Part shown: positions 17,319 to 27,060 of the stretch, one piece after another
Layout of the letters: every line of letters begins with the position of its first letter
How positions within the stretch are numbered: position 1 is the stretch's first letter
Origin: Caenispirillum bisanense
GTDB lineage: Bacteria; Pseudomonadota; Alphaproteobacteria; Rhodospirillales; UBA2165
NCBI GenBank assembly: GCA_945877815.1
Contig: CAMDWJ010000015.1
Location: 1-64,000 of the forward strand
Reading direction: 5' to 3'
Length of the DNA: 64,000 bases
Translations under genes and position numbers: made by a program
The notes under the pieces: generated by a model
What the model saw: only the letters and a program-made list of their open reading frames with translations
Databases searched by the model: none
What the model was told of the DNA's origin: nothing

Positions 17319-18098
17319 TCAGCGCGCGCGTTTGGCCGCGCGTTGCGCGGCGGCGCGCATGAATTCGGTATAGAGCGCGTCCGCCAATTCGTGCTTCTGC
17401 GGTTCGTATTCGGCGTGCCATTGAACGCCGACGGCGAAGGTATCGGCATTGACGCGCACGCCTTCGATGATGCCGTCCTCCGAAATCGCCTCGATGCGCA
17501 GGTCGGCGGCGGGGCGGTCGATGCCCTGGCCGTGCAGGGAATTGACCTTCGCCTCGGATTTCCCGCCGGTCAGCCGGGAGAAGAGGCCGCCCGATTCCAG
17601 GGAGATGCCATGGCGGAGCGCGAAGACCTCCTCGGTGGTCAATCCGTCGCGGCGCGGCATACGATGGTCGAGTTTGCCATCCAGCATGTGGACGCGGTAG
17701 TGCAGGGTGCCACCAAGCGCCACGTTCATTTCCTGGATGCCGCGGCAGATGCCGAACATCGGCACGCCCGCTTCAAGGCAGGCGGGAATGAGTTTCAGAA
17801 CCACGCCGTCGCGGCCCGGATCGATGATTTCGTCTTCGGGGAAGGCGGGGCCACCGTAGTGATGGGGTTCCACGTTGGCTCGGCCGCCTGGCAGCAGCAA
17901 TCCGTCGAGCATTTGGGTCAATTGCTGGATCGCGCATCTGTCGCCGATCGGCGGAAGCTGAATCGGGATGCAGTCGCTATATTCCAAGAGCGCCATAACG
18001 TTGCGCTCGCCGGTCGAATAGCCGTGCATGCGAGCGCCCTGGTTCATGAAACGGCTGCTCGGAATGCCGATCACCGGCTTACGGCACTGATCGTCCAT
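17319..18098 (-). CDS. Class I glutamine amidotransferase-like hydrolase (PuuD type)
   Basis: A 259-residue protein of the gamma-glutamyl-GABA hydrolase group. The nucleophile elbow is FGICRGIQEMN with C118, and the catalytic His/Glu pair is H228 and E230 in GVQWHAEYEP. DGLLLPGGRANVEPHHYGG is the family glycine-rich loop. It is expected to cleave gamma-glutamyl amides in the cytoplasm, as in putrescine breakdown. No other polyamine gene is nearby, so the true substrate is open. Confidence 0.8.
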   Translation of the reverse strand: MDDQCRKPVIGIPSSRFMNQGARMHGYSTGERNVMALLEYSDCIPIQLPPIGDRCAIQQLTQMLDGLLLPGGRANVEPHHYGGPAFPEDEIIDPGRDGVVLKLIPACLEAGVPMFGICRGIQEMNVALGGTLHYRVHMLDGKLDHRMPRRDGLTTEEVFALRHGISLESGGLFSRLTGGKSEAKVNSLHGQGIDRPAADLRIEAISEDGIIEGVRVNADTFAVGVQWHAEYEPQKHELADALYTEFMRAAAQRAAKRAR

Positions 18099-18166
18099 GT
18101 ATAATTTGCTAGCATGCAGCGGTCATGCTCGCAAGTAGGGCGGGACCGTAAGCGGCTGATTCTCGC

Positions 18167-18943
18167 TTAGAAAGCCCGTTCCACCTGCTCGATAGGGCCG
18201 CCCGCGCGATGGTGGACGAACTGATCGATATAGGGATTGTCCGAATCGTCGAGGGAGGCGGCCGGACCGGACCAGACGATTCGGCCGTCATAGATCATGG
18301 CGATGGTATTCGCGATCTTGCGCGCACCCGTCAGATCGCTGGTGATGGAGATGGTCGTGGCGCCGAGCTGGCGGACGTTCTCCAGGATCAAGTCGTTGAT
18401 GATATTGGTCATGATCGGATCGAGGCCGGCGGTCGGTTCGTCCAGCAGTACGATCTCTGGTCGGCTCGCGATGGCGCGGGCGAATCCCACGCGCTTCTGC
18501 ATGCCGCCCGAGATTTCTGCCGGTAATAGCTCGCCCACGTCCGGCGTCATGCCGACCGCGGCCAGGGTGTCGAGCGCGATGGATTTGGCCTGGGCGCGGG
18601 TCAGGTTTTTGTCTTGCAGGAGTCGAAAGGCGACATTTTCCCAGACCGTCTGGCTGTCGAACAACGCCGATTGCTGAAACAGCATGCCCATGCGCCGGAT
18701 ATAGGATTCGCGTTGCTTGGCGGTGAGATGGGTTACGTCCTCGCCATCGATCAGGATGCGCCCGCTATCGGGCTCCACCAGGCCGAGGATCAGTTTCAGG
18801 ATCAGTGTCTTGCCGGAGGCGGAGGGCCCGATCAGCACGAGGGATTGGCCGGTGCCGATATCGAGATCCACCCCCTTGAGGACATGGTTGTCGCCGAAGC
18901 TCTTGGTGACGCCCTGCAGCTGGATTTTGGGAATATCGCTCAC
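18167..18943 (-). CDS. MlaF-like ABC ATPase with altered H-loop
   Basis: A 258-residue ATPase of the MlaF/Ttg2A group (phospholipid or organic-solvent transport). Walker A is GPSASGKT (residues about 38-45), the signature is ISGGMQKRVGFARAI, and Walker B is VLLDEPTAGLDP. The H-loop, normally ITHDL, reads ITSDLTGARKIA: codon AGC at 18338-18340 gives Ser202. Normally mlaF is followed by mlaE and mlaD; neither permease nor MCE protein is next to it here. It may serve permease subunits encoded elsewhere or be losing function. Confidence 0.8.
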   Translation of the reverse strand: MSDIPKIQLQGVTKSFGDNHVLKGVDLDIGTGQSLVLIGPSASGKTLILKLILGLVEPDSGRILIDGEDVTHLTAKQRESYIRRMGMLFQQSALFDSQTVWENVAFRLLQDKNLTRAQAKSIALDTLAAVGMTPDVGELLPAEISGGMQKRVGFARAIASRPEIVLLDEPTAGLDPIMTNIINDLILENVRQLGATTISITSDLTGARKIANTIAMIYDGRIVWSGPAASLDDSDNPYIDQFVHHRAGGPIEQVERAF

Positions 18944-18992
18944 CGGGAGGTTATAGCGGAACCTGAGGCATTTCGCCCAACGTCTTTTTCGA

Positions 18993-20192
18993 TCAATTCT
19001 GCGACTTGGCCTCGCGCGGGATGAACAGCAGTCCTGCCGAGGCGATCGCCAGAATGGCCCCGATCATGGAAATAGCGATCATCGGCCCGGGTGTTCCGTC
19101 GGCCAACAAGCCGTAAAACTCGACCGCGATTGCGCTCAGGAACATCTGCACGAAGACGCCAAGCCCCGCGGCCGTGCCCGCGATGGCGGGCTGGACTCGG
19201 ATCGCACCGGCTTGCGCATTGGGAAGCGATAGGCCTTGCGCGAAGCTCATCAGCCCACCGGGCACGAAAAGTATGGCGGGGGTCAAATATCCCGCAAGGA
19301 TGGCGAGCGATTGCCCCGTCGCCATGACGAAACACAGGAGCGAGCCGGCGAGGACCATTTTTTCAATGCCGACGCGTCCGCTGAGCCGACTGGAAACGAA
19401 GTTTCCGATGCAATATCCGATGGGGAAACACATGAAATAGAGGCCGTATTCCGACGCGGACCGGCCCAACAGGTCTTTCATCAAGAACGGCGAAGCGGCG
19501 GCGATGGCGAAGAAGGTAACCGACATGAAGCCGGATTGGAGAACGAAAGCGAGGAAGCGCCGGTCGGCCAAGAGGGAAGCGTAGTGAGACAAAATGCTCC
19601 CTGCGCGGACCGGCCGATCCTTTTTCCCATGCGTTTCATGAACCACGAAAAAAACGGCGACGAGGATCATCGCGCCGGCAGCGAAGGCAAACCAGAACTC
19701 GCTGCGCCAGCCGAACGTATCGATCAAAATTCCGCCGAAGGGTGGGGCAATCATCGGTCCGAGCGTATAGGCCATCGTCAGGTACGCGATGGCTGTGACA
19801 AGCGCCGCCGGTCCATAGGCGTCGCGCGCAATCGCACGCGACAATGTGATTCCACATCCGGCACCGATGGCTTGGACGAGCCGGCCGGCGATCAAGACCG
19901 ATAATGTGGGCGCGATAGCCGAGATCAGGCTGCCCGTGAGAAAAAGCAGAAAGCCCGCCAACAGGACGGGACGCCTGCCATATCGATCGGATAACGATCC
20001 ATAGATCGGCGTCGAAACCGCCATGGCGATCAGCACGATGCTGAAGGTCAGTTGGACCAGCGCATCGGAGGCCCCGAATTCACGCTTCACTTCGGGCATG
20101 GCCGGCAGATACAAATGAATCGTGAGAGGGCCGATCAAGGTGATCGCGCCCAGAACCACGGCGAATGCAATGCCCGGCGAACGCCCGGTCAT
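18993..20192 (-). CDS. MFS drug:proton antiporter, Bcr/CflA type
   Basis: A 399-residue inner-membrane exporter with 12 predicted helices. TIHLYLPAMPEVKREFGASDALVQLTFS near the N-terminus is typical of the Bcr/CflA subgroup of DHA1. The loop 2-3 motif A reads GSLSDRYGRRPVLLAG, and ARLVQAIGAGCGITLSRAIARD corresponds to motif C and the conserved helix 5 region. Likely exports small amphipathic compounds. It stands alone, oriented with the preceding catabolic operon but separated by 80 bp. Confidence 0.85.
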   Translation of the reverse strand: MTGRSPGIAFAVVLGAITLIGPLTIHLYLPAMPEVKREFGASDALVQLTFSIVLIAMAVSTPIYGSLSDRYGRRPVLLAGFLLFLTGSLISAIAPTLSVLIAGRLVQAIGAGCGITLSRAIARDAYGPAALVTAIAYLTMAYTLGPMIAPPFGGILIDTFGWRSEFWFAFAAGAMILVAVFFVVHETHGKKDRPVRAGSILSHYASLLADRRFLAFVLQSGFMSVTFFAIAAASPFLMKDLLGRSASEYGLYFMCFPIGYCIGNFVSSRLSGRVGIEKMVLAGSLLCFVMATGQSLAILAGYLTPAILFVPGGLMSFAQGLSLPNAQAGAIRVQPAIAGTAAGLGVFVQMFLSAIAVEFYGLLADGTPGPMIAISMIGAILAIASAGLLFIPREAKSQN

Positions 20193-20274
20193 GCGGGTGT
20201 TCGATCTTCGATTAACGACCGTTCTTGCCGGTCCAACGATATGACGCGGAGGCGCAGGCGACTGCGCTCGTCGA

Positions 20275-21456
20275 TCATCCCGTGAAGGCCTGAATTCCCG
20301 TCTGGGCGCGGCCGAGGATCAGGGCATGGACATCGTGCGTGCCTTCGTAGGTATTCACGGTTTCCAGGTTCAGCAGGTGCCGAATGACATGGAACTCGTC
20401 CATGATCCCATTGCCTCCGTGCATATCGCGGGCGAGGCGCGCGATATCGAGCGCTTTGCCGGCATTGTTGCGCTTGAGTAGCGAGATATTCTCCGGCGCA
20501 CAGCGCCCCTCATCCAGCAGACGACCGACGCGCAAAGCGCCCTGAAGGCCGAGCGTGATCTCGGTCTGCATATCGGCGAGCTTTTTCTGCACGAGCTGGT
20601 TGGCGGCAAGTGGTCGGCCGAACTGTTTGCGATCCAGCGTATATTGCCGCGCCGCGTGCCAGCAGAATTCGGCCGCACCCAAAGCCCCCCAGCAGATGCC
20701 GAAGCGCGCCTTGTTAAGGCAGCCGAACGGGCCGCCGAGGCCGGAGATGTCAGGGAACATATTTTCTTCCGGAACTTCGACATCGTTGAGCACGACTTCG
20801 CCGGTGATCGAGGTGCGCAGGGAGAATTTACCTTCGATCTTCGGCGCGCTCAGGCCGGGCATTCCTTTTTCCAGGATGAAGCCGCGGATGGCGCCGTCGA
20901 GTTTGGCCCAGACGACGAAGACGTCTGCGACTGGGGCATTGGAGATCCACATCTTGTTGCCGGTCAGTACATAGCCGCCCTGGGTGCGTTCGGCGCGCGT
21001 GATCATGCCGCCGGGGTCGGAGCCGAAATCGGGTTCGGTGAGGCCGAAGGCGCCGATCGATTCCCCGGTCATGAGTTTGGGGAGATATTTGCGCCGATGC
21101 GCCTCGGTGCCGTAGGTGAGGATCGCGGTGGAGACGAGCGAGGCCTGCACGCTGATCATCGAGCGGTAGCCGGAATCGGCGCGTTCGATCTCGCGCATCA
21201 CTAGGCCGTAGCACACATGATTGAGACCGGAGCCGCCGTATTCCTCGGGCACCAGGGTGCCGAACAGGCCAAGCTCGCCCATCTCGGAGAAGATGTCGCG
21301 GTCGAAACTTTCGTTGCGGAAACTTTCGCGCACGCGGGGCATGAGCCGTTCCTGCGCGTAGTCGCGTGCGGAATCGCGCACGAGGCGCTCTTCTTCGTTG
21401 AGTTGGTCTTCGAAGAAAAACGGATCGTCCCACTGGAATTGAATGCGCTCGGCCAT
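20275..21456 (-). CDS. gcdH: Glutaryl-CoA dehydrogenase
   Basis: A 393-residue acyl-CoA dehydrogenase close to the glutaryl-CoA group: it oxidises and decarboxylates glutaryl-CoA to crotonyl-CoA with [19 protein letters not shown] and [18 protein letters not shown] are the FAD- and substrate-binding blocks; [21 protein letters not shown] lies mid-protein; the catalytic Glu falls in [17 protein letters not shown] (E371). Glutaryl-CoA or related dicarboxyl-CoA is an intermediate of reductive aromatic breakdown and of Lys/Trp degradation. It lies 63 bp after hcrB in the same direction and probably belongs to that operon. Confidence 0.85.
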   Translation of the reverse strand: MAERIQFQWDDPFFFEDQLNEEERLVRDSARDYAQERLMPRVRESFRNESFDRDIFSEMGELGLFGTLVPEEYGGSGLNHVCYGLVMREIERADSGYRSMISVQASLVSTAILTYGTEAHRRKYLPKLMTGESIGAFGLTEPDFGSDPGGMITRAERTQGGYVLTGNKMWISNAPVADVFVVWAKLDGAIRGFILEKGMPGLSAPKIEGKFSLRTSITGEVVLNDVEVPEENMFPDISGLGGPFGCLNKARFGICWGALGAAEFCWHAARQYTLDRKQFGRPLAANQLVQKKLADMQTEITLGLQGALRVGRLLDEGRCAPENISLLKRNNAGKALDIARLARDMHGGNGIMDEFHVIRHLLNLETVNTYEGTHDVHALILGRAQTGIQAFTG

Positions 21457-21519
21457 ACCCTGTCCCTGTCGTTTGATTAGAGGTGAACCATAGCGGGTGG
21501 GCGGCGCAGGCGAAAGCTG

Positions 21520-22503
21520 CTACTCGGTGAATCCTGCCAATTCCGCCGTCAGGCGACGCGCGATCGCGCCGACGACGCGGCGGCGGTACCAAGGTGCGAC
21601 GGTTGTGGTGCGCATCGGCTTGGCCTGCTTGCGGACCTGGTCGCGCAAGGCGTCGAGCAGGGCAGTGTCGAGGCGCTTGCCCTTATAGGCATCCGTTCCG
21701 GTAATCCGGTGGGGATAGGGATTCACGGCGGTGAGTGCGACGGCGAGATCAGCCACGGTGCCGTCGGCGGCGAGTTTCAGGCGCACGGCGACTCCGGCCA
21801 GCGGGAAATCGATCGAGCCGCGGATGCGCGCTTTTTCGTAACTCGATGGATCTCCGGCGTGAGTCGCCGGCAAATGGACGGCGGCGAGGATTTCGCCCGG
21901 CTTGAGCGTGAGGTGCGCCATGCCGTCATTGCGATACAATTTTTCGAGGGGAATGCGGCGCGTTCCGTCCGGGCCGGTCAAGGTCACCTCGGCGTCATAG
22001 ACGATGAGCGCGGGGGCGACATCGCCGGAGAAGGCCGCGAAGCAGCGTTTGCCGCCGGGGGCCACGTGACAGATATCGCCGCGCTCCTTGAGGCAATAGT
22101 CGTTCGACTTCCGCCACCATTCGCTCTGATTATAGAAAAGACAGCGGGTATCGAGGCAAAGATTGCCGCCGAGCGTGCCATAGGCCTGATGCGTCGGCCC
22201 GGCGACCGCGCGCGCGGCTTGTGCCACGGCGGGATAGCGCGCCGCGATCACATCATCGGCGGCGATCTCGGCGAGCGTGAGCCCGCTGCCCAAGGTCAAG
22301 CCGTCCGCATCGTCGCGGCGCCTTTTCAATTCAGCAACGGCGGAGAGATCGACGAGATGTTTCGGCTGCTCAATGCCGCGACGGACATTGACCAGCATGT
22401 CGGTGCCGCCGGCGAGGTAGAGCGACTCCGCCTCTGCTTTGGCGGCGATCGCGTCGGTGAGTTGCGACGGACGATGCAGCCGGAAGTTGGGCATGAATTC
22501 CAT
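21520..22503 (-). CDS. hcrB: 4-hydroxybenzoyl-CoA reductase, FAD/[4Fe-4S] beta subunit
   Basis: A 327-residue subunit of the xanthine-oxidase family. The N-terminal FAD domain has YLAGGTDMLVNVRRG and GTLGGNLCLDTRCL. An inserted loop holds cysteines 121, 137, 145 and 154, i.e. C-x15-C-x7-C-x8-C, the pattern that binds the extra [4Fe-4S] cluster known only from 4-hydroxybenzoyl-CoA reductase beta subunits. This cluster allows low-potential electrons to reach the molybdenum site. The ATG at 22503 follows the hcrA stop by 5 bp; a longer open frame upstream is a shadow of hcrA. Confidence 0.88.
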   Translation of the reverse strand: MEFMPNFRLHRPSQLTDAIAAKAEAESLYLAGGTDMLVNVRRGIEQPKHLVDLSAVAELKRRRDDADGLTLGSGLTLAEIAADDVIAARYPAVAQAARAVAGPTHQAYGTLGGNLCLDTRCLFYNQSEWWRKSNDYCLKERGDICHVAPGGKRCFAAFSGDVAPALIVYDAEVTLTGPDGTRRIPLEKLYRNDGMAHLTLKPGEILAAVHLPATHAGDPSSYEKARIRGSIDFPLAGVAVRLKLAADGTVADLAVALTAVNPYPHRITGTDAYKGKRLDTALLDALRDQVRKQAKPMRTTTVAPWYRRRVVGAIARRLTAELAGFTE

Positions 22504-22508
22504 AAGGC

Positions 22509-24848
22509 CTACTCCGCCGCCGCGAGATCGTCGTCGTGCCCGGTTTCGGCTTTTTCCATCAGCGCCATCAGCTTGTCGGGCGTGACCGGCAAGTCGTAGG
22601 GACGCAGGCCGTCGAGCGCATCGGCGATGGCGCTGGTCAGCGCCGGGATAAAGGCCGCCAGCGAAGTCTCGCCCGCTTCCTTGGCGCCGAAGGGTCCGTG
22701 GGGATCGATACTTTCGATGATGCCGGTTTCGATCGGCGGCGATTCCATGATGGTCGGCACGCGATAGTCGAGCATGCTGCCCGATATCATCAGGCCTTTG
22801 TGATAGGTGGTGCCTTCGCTCAAAGCCTGGCCCATGCCCATCCAGGCCGAGCCTTGGATCTGGCCTTCGACGGCGAGCGGATTGAGGGCCTTGCCGACAT
22901 CCTGGGCCGCCCAAATCTTGACGACATGGACTTCGCAGGTGTCGGGATCGATTTCGACCTCGACCACTTCGGCGGCATAGGCATAGGCCATGCTGCCGCC
23001 GATCGCGCCGCCGCGATATTTCTTGGTGCCGTGCGATTGCGGTAGGGTATCGAAATTGCCCTTGATGGTCAGCGTGCCGGTGCCTTCGAGCGCGGCCATC
23101 ACGACCTCTTTCCAATCCAGGCCCTTATCCTGGCTCGCCGCGCGATAGACCTCGCCCAAACATTCGATATCCTCGGGCTTGGCGTCGAGCTTTTTGGCTG
23201 CGGCTTCGATCAGGATCTTCTTCAGGTTGTTCGCGGCATCGATGGCGGCATTGCCCACCATATAAGTGATGCGGGAGGAATAGGCGCCGTTATCCTTGGG
23301 CGTCAGCTTGCTGTCCGAGGTGACGATCTGTAGGCGCGACATATCGAGCCCGAGTGTTTCGGCCACGCACTGGGTGATGACGGTCGATGAGCCCTGGCCG
23401 ATTTCCGGCGCCCCCGTCAGGATCGTGATCGAGCCGTCCCAATCGAGCTTGAGATGGATGGTCGCATGCGGCTCGCCGGTCCAATTGACCGGTTTTGACG
23501 CACCACTCGGATAATGCGCACACGCGATGCCGAGGCCGCGATAGGGGCCGAGCTTGCCGCGCCGGTCCTTCCAGCCGCTTTTCTGTTCGACCCAATCGAG
23601 GCATTGGCCGAGGCCGTAGCTGTTGATCCACAGATCGTTGGCGCTGAAGGTCGGTGCGACCAGAAGATTGCGCCGGCGCGCAACGATGGGATCAAGGCCG
23701 AGCGTCGCGCACATCTCGTCGAAGCAGGATTCGAACGCATAGCGTACGTTCACCGTGCCGTGGCCGCGCATCGCGCCCGGTGGCGGCGTGTTGGTCAACA
23801 CGCGCAAGCCCTTGTAGCGGCAATTCGCGAAATCGTAGATGCCGAAGATTAGCGAGCCTGCATAGAGGATGGTGACGATTCCATAACCGGAATAGGCGCC
23901 GCCGCGCTGAATGCAGGAAAAATCGACGGCCGTGATCTTGCCATCCTTTGTCATGCCAATTTTCATCTTCACGTCGGTTTCGGGCCGGCCGCGATGGGTG
24001 ATGAAGGTTTCCTCGCGGCTAACGACGAGACGCACGGTGCCCTTGGCCGCCTTGGCGGCCAGCGCGCAGATCAATTCGACGTTCAGGCATTCGGTGCGGC
24101 AGCCGAAACCACCGCCGATATGCGGCTTGATCATGCGGATGCGCGACTGATCCATCTTGAGGGTTTTGGCCAGCATCAGATGGACGTAGTAGGGCACCTG
24201 GGTGCTGGCGCGCACGGTCATGAAATCGCGCTCGGAATCGTATTCGGCGATGGCCGCGTGCGGCTCGCTCTGCACTTGGCAGATCTCGGGGCAATTGTAG
24301 GTATGTTCGAGAACCAGATCGGCTTCGGCGAAACCGGCATCGACGCTGCCGATTTCGTAATCGACGTCGCGCTCGATATTGCCGGGTTTGAAATCGTGCA
24401 GCAGGACAGCACCCTCGGCCATCGCCTCTTGCGCGGTGAAATAGGCCGGCAGTTCCTTGTAAGTGAAGACGATGAGGTCGAGGGCGGCTTGCGCCGTTTC
24501 GACATCGACGGCGGCGACGCAGGCGACCGGTTCGCCGCGATAGCGTACCTTGTCGCGGGCGAGGGGATATTCATGACGCGCGATCGGCAGCACGCCGTAA
24601 GTCTCGTCGCAATCCTCGCCGGTGATGACGGCGATCACGCCGGGTAGGGCGCGCGCCGCCGTCACGTCCACGCCCAGAATTTCGGCATGCGCGACTGGCG
24701 AGCGTAAAATGCGCCCGACAAGGCACCCTGCGGGGATGAAATCGGCGGAATAGAGTGCCTTGCCCGACACCTTTTCCGGCCCGTCGACCAGTGGTTGGGG
24801 AACGCCGATGGATTTCACACGCCCGGTAGGTTTCGTCATCTCATTCAT
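22509..24848 (-). CDS. hcrA: 4-hydroxybenzoyl-CoA reductase, molybdopterin alpha subunit
   Basis: A 779-residue catalytic subunit that binds molybdopterin cytosine dinucleotide. Family landmarks: [48 protein letters not shown] (moco-binding), [14 protein letters not shown] and, near the C-terminus, [15 protein letters not shown] with the Glu expected to face molybdenum. It removes the para-hydroxyl of 4-hydroxybenzoyl-CoA to give benzoyl-CoA. It overlaps hcrC by 8 bp. Assignment to this enzyme, rather than another hydroxylase of the family, rests mainly on the beta subunit cysteine loop. Confidence 0.87.
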   Translation of the reverse strand: MNEMTKPTGRVKSIGVPQPLVDGPEKVSGKALYSADFIPAGCLVGRILRSPVAHAEILGVDVTAARALPGVIAVITGEDCDETYGVLPIARHEYPLARDKVRYRGEPVACVAAVDVETAQAALDLIVFTYKELPAYFTAQEAMAEGAVLLHDFKPGNIERDVDYEIGSVDAGFAEADLVLEHTYNCPEICQVQSEPHAAIAEYDSERDFMTVRASTQVPYYVHLMLAKTLKMDQSRIRMIKPHIGGGFGCRTECLNVELICALAAKAAKGTVRLVVSREETFITHRGRPETDVKMKIGMTKDGKITAVDFSCIQRGGAYSGYGIVTILYAGSLIFGIYDFANCRYKGLRVLTNTPPPGAMRGHGTVNVRYAFESCFDEMCATLGLDPIVARRRNLLVAPTFSANDLWINSYGLGQCLDWVEQKSGWKDRRGKLGPYRGLGIACAHYPSGASKPVNWTGEPHATIHLKLDWDGSITILTGAPEIGQGSSTVITQCVAETLGLDMSRLQIVTSDSKLTPKDNGAYSSRITYMVGNAAIDAANNLKKILIEAAAKKLDAKPEDIECLGEVYRAASQDKGLDWKEVVMAALEGTGTLTIKGNFDTLPQSHGTKKYRGGAIGGSMAYAYAAEVVEVEIDPDTCEVHVVKIWAAQDVGKALNPLAVEGQIQGSAWMGMGQALSEGTTYHKGLMISGSMLDYRVPTIMESPPIETGIIESIDPHGPFGAKEAGETSLAAFIPALTSAIADALDGLRPYDLPVTPDKLMALMEKAETGHDDDLAAAE

Positions 24849-25329
24849 GGCGAAGCTCCTTCGCTGCCGCCTGGACGGCCTCGATGATTTTCACATAGCC
24901 GGTGCAGCGGCAGATATTGGCGGCGAGGCCGGCGCGGATTTCGTCCTCGCTCGGATCTGGATTGGTGCGCAGTAGGCCTTCGGCGGCCATCACCATGCCG
25001 GGGGTGCAGAAGCCGCATTGGGCGCCGAGCTTTTCATGGAAACCGCGTTGGATCGGGGCGAGACGGCCGCGCGTATCTAACGATTCGATGGTCTCGACGG
25101 CCTTGTCCTCGCACACGGCGGCAAGGGTCAGGCAGGCATGACGGGCGATGCCGTCGACGAGGACCGTGCAGCAGCCGCATTCGCCACCGTCGCAGCCGAT
25201 CTTCGTGCCGGTCAGGCCCAGATGCTCACGGAGATAATCGACGAGAAGCAGGTTGTCGGGCACGGCGCGAATATGTTCGCGGCCGTTTACCGTGCAGTTC
25301 AGAATGGTCTTATGCTGGTCCAAGGGCAT
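24841..25329 (-). CDS. hcrC: 4-hydroxybenzoyl-CoA reductase, [2Fe-2S] gamma subunit
   Basis: A 162-residue iron-sulfur subunit. The plant-type ferredoxin cluster is bound by [15 protein letters not shown] with a further Cys in HACLTL, and the helical domain cluster by CGFCTPGM and CRCTGYVKI. This is the standard two-cluster small subunit of the family. I use ATG 25329; an in-frame TTG at 25356 would add nine residues, and no clear ribosome-binding site separates the two. It is the first gene of the hcrC-hcrA-hcrB-gcdH set, divergent from 25409. Confidence 0.87.
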   Translation of the reverse strand: MPLDQHKTILNCTVNGREHIRAVPDNLLLVDYLREHLGLTGTKIGCDGGECGCCTVLVDGIARHACLTLAAVCEDKAVETIESLDTRGRLAPIQRGFHEKLGAQCGFCTPGMVMAAEGLLRTNPDPSEDEIRAGLAANICRCTGYVKIIEAVQAAAKELRHE

Positions 25330-25408
25330 GGCACATATTGTTTGGTTGCCGAACAATCCATGGATACTATAGGAGTCTCTTTATGGTGAAACAACTCCTC
25401 TTGATTCG

Positions 25409-25867
25409 ATGACCAAGGACGAATTCCAGACGTTAATCGCCGAGGTGACCCAAACCGTTCGGGGCCATCCGCTCGATGCCAAATTGGCCGCCGAGCTGAA
25501 CGCCAAATTCCCCGCGGCCGGCCAAGCATTTCAATCGATCCGCGCCGCCTGCGCCGCGGCGGTTGCCGACGGCTGGATGTGCGAGCGCGAGCAGGGCGGC
25601 ATCAAATTCGGCCGGGTGATCAAGGACGTGGACGGTTTCAGCGTGGATGTCGTTCACATGACCGACGTAGTCGGACCCCACCATCGCCATCCCAACGGTG
25701 AGATCGACATGATTATGCCACTGGATGCGGCGGCGCAGTTTGACGGCCATGGTGCCGGTTGGTTGGTTTATGGACCGGACTCGGCCCATAAGCCGACCGT
25801 CCAAGGCGGAGCGGCGATGGTTCTTTACTTGCTGCCCGGCGGGGCCATCGATTTCACACGGGCGTGA
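25409..25867 (+). CDS. DUF4863-family protein (4-hydroxylaminobenzoate lyase-like)
   Basis: A 152-residue soluble protein. HHRHPNGEIDMIMPL in the second half is a cupin-like metal-binding stretch, and GWLVYGPDSAHKPTVQGG follows the same fold. The family includes the p-hydroxylaminobenzoate lyase of nitrobenzoate degraders, and members sit in benzoate/box clusters. Its role here is not known; it could act on an aromatic acid or acyl-CoA side product. It is divergent from hcrC, and its stop overlaps the next gene as TGATG. Confidence 0.65.
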   Translation: MTKDEFQTLIAEVTQTVRGHPLDAKLAAELNAKFPAAGQAFQSIRAACAAAVADGWMCEREQGGIKFGRVIKDVDGFSVDVVHMTDVVGPHHRHPNGEIDMIMPLDAAAQFDGHGAGWLVYGPDSAHKPTVQGGAAMVLYLLPGGAIDFTRA

Positions 25868-27021
25868 TGGAAGAGGGCGTATTCGACCTCGTTGCACGGC
25901 TTGCTCGCCTAGCCGCTTTCGCCCTGGCGGCTTGCGGATTGTTCCTGATTTTTCTCGACGTGGGCCGCACCACTGAGCCGAGCCGCCTTCGCCGCAGCGC
26001 CGCTAATATGTGGAAGACCCTTGGCGCGACGCCGATTGCCGAGGCACCTGTTCTCGCCGTGTCCGCCGCGTTGCGATCGTTCGACCGCTTTGTCGTCTAT
26101 TGGTTCGAACAATCGGAACGTAACGTGGCGACGGCGGGGGCTTTCACACTGCTCGTTTTCGTGGCGATGCCCTTTGCCGCCTTACTCAATTGGTTGCGCG
26201 GCGGCTCGCCAACGCTCATCGTCATTATGCTCGCGAGTATCGTCGGGCTTTTGATTCTTGCCGCCCTGAGCGAGCTGAAGCGCTTTCCGGTAGCCGCGAA
26301 AATCTTGGCGCCCATTCTTTTTGCAACGGTTTTTCTCGGTATCCCAAGTTACGTCTTTGTTTCCTTGACGGATCGCGCGCTTAATATCCCCATTGCGCAT
26401 GGCGCGCTCACCAGCCTTTTGATCGTTCCGTTGCTCTATTTGGTCTGCCATTCTGCGATTCTGTTGGGGGCGGGGGCTTATGGCGCGCCGGTCACGAGTC
26501 TCGGCGCCACGACATTTCGTCGTGTCGCGACCCTCTTTGTCGCCTTTTTGCCTGCGGCTTATCTCGCGACCTTCGGCGCCCTGCTGCTCTGGCATGTGAT
26601 AGTCCCGGAATTGCCCGAGCCCTCGACCTGGCGGAGCCTTATTTTCGTCGTGGTCAGCACGGCGCTTGCGGCGGCGACGGCAGTGCATCTCGTCACGACA
26701 CGCGGCGGACGGACACAGAGCCCCATCGGTTTGCTGAGTCGGCTCGTTATAGGCGCAGTCCTCGCGGCGGTCTTTACGGGTATAATCGCCCTTTTCGGGG
26801 GAATGCCGGCGGACGGCCCGAGGACCTTGGCTTTCTTGCCGTTCGCGATTCCAGCGATTTTAATCTTAATCGTTGGATCGGCGATCCTGGCCAAGGCCGT
26901 GCTGGCTCTGGTGCAAGTGGCGGTATCGGGGGAGCCGGTGTCCGAGCGCCCCTACCGGGTTGCGGGCCTGCTCGCCCTCGTTCTTGCCGCCGGGGCAGGA
27001 TGGGCGGCTGCGGCATTATGA
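25867..27021 (+). CDS. Polytopic membrane protein of unknown function
   Basis: A 384-residue hydrophobic protein with roughly nine transmembrane helices, starting at the ATG overlapping the upstream stop. The region PFDR-like SFDRFVVYWFEQSERN lies between the first and second helices. I do not recognise a family motif. Because it sits between the DUF4863 gene and the binding-protein gene of the Liv transporter, in the same direction, it could take part in uptake of aromatic acids, but there is no motif evidence. Confidence 0.55.
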   Translation: MEEGVFDLVARLARLAAFALAACGLFLIFLDVGRTTEPSRLRRSAANMWKTLGATPIAEAPVLAVSAALRSFDRFVVYWFEQSERNVATAGAFTLLVFVAMPFAALLNWLRGGSPTLIVIMLASIVGLLILAALSELKRFPVAAKILAPILFATVFLGIPSYVFVSLTDRALNIPIAHGALTSLLIVPLLYLVCHSAILLGAGAYGAPVTSLGATTFRRVATLFVAFLPAAYLATFGALLLWHVIVPELPEPSTWRSLIFVVVSTALAAATAVHLVTTRGGRTQSPIGLLSRLVIGAVLAAVFTGIIALFGGMPADGPRTLAFLPFAIPAILILIVGSAILAKAVLALVQVAVSGEPVSERPYRVAGLLALVLAAGAGWAAAAL

Positions 27022-27060
27022 GCTATAAACCATCCGTCTTACGTCACCAGGGAGGTCACC

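Noticed and set aside
22504..23115. Upstream extension of the hcrB frame
   Set aside because: Arg-rich out-of-frame reading of hcrA; the ATG at 22503 starts the conserved FAD domain.
25330..25408. Copy of the boxC-badL dyad upstream of hcrC
   Set aside because: Only short 5 bp inverted arms were found and none resemble TAATTCGGTA/TACCTATTTA.
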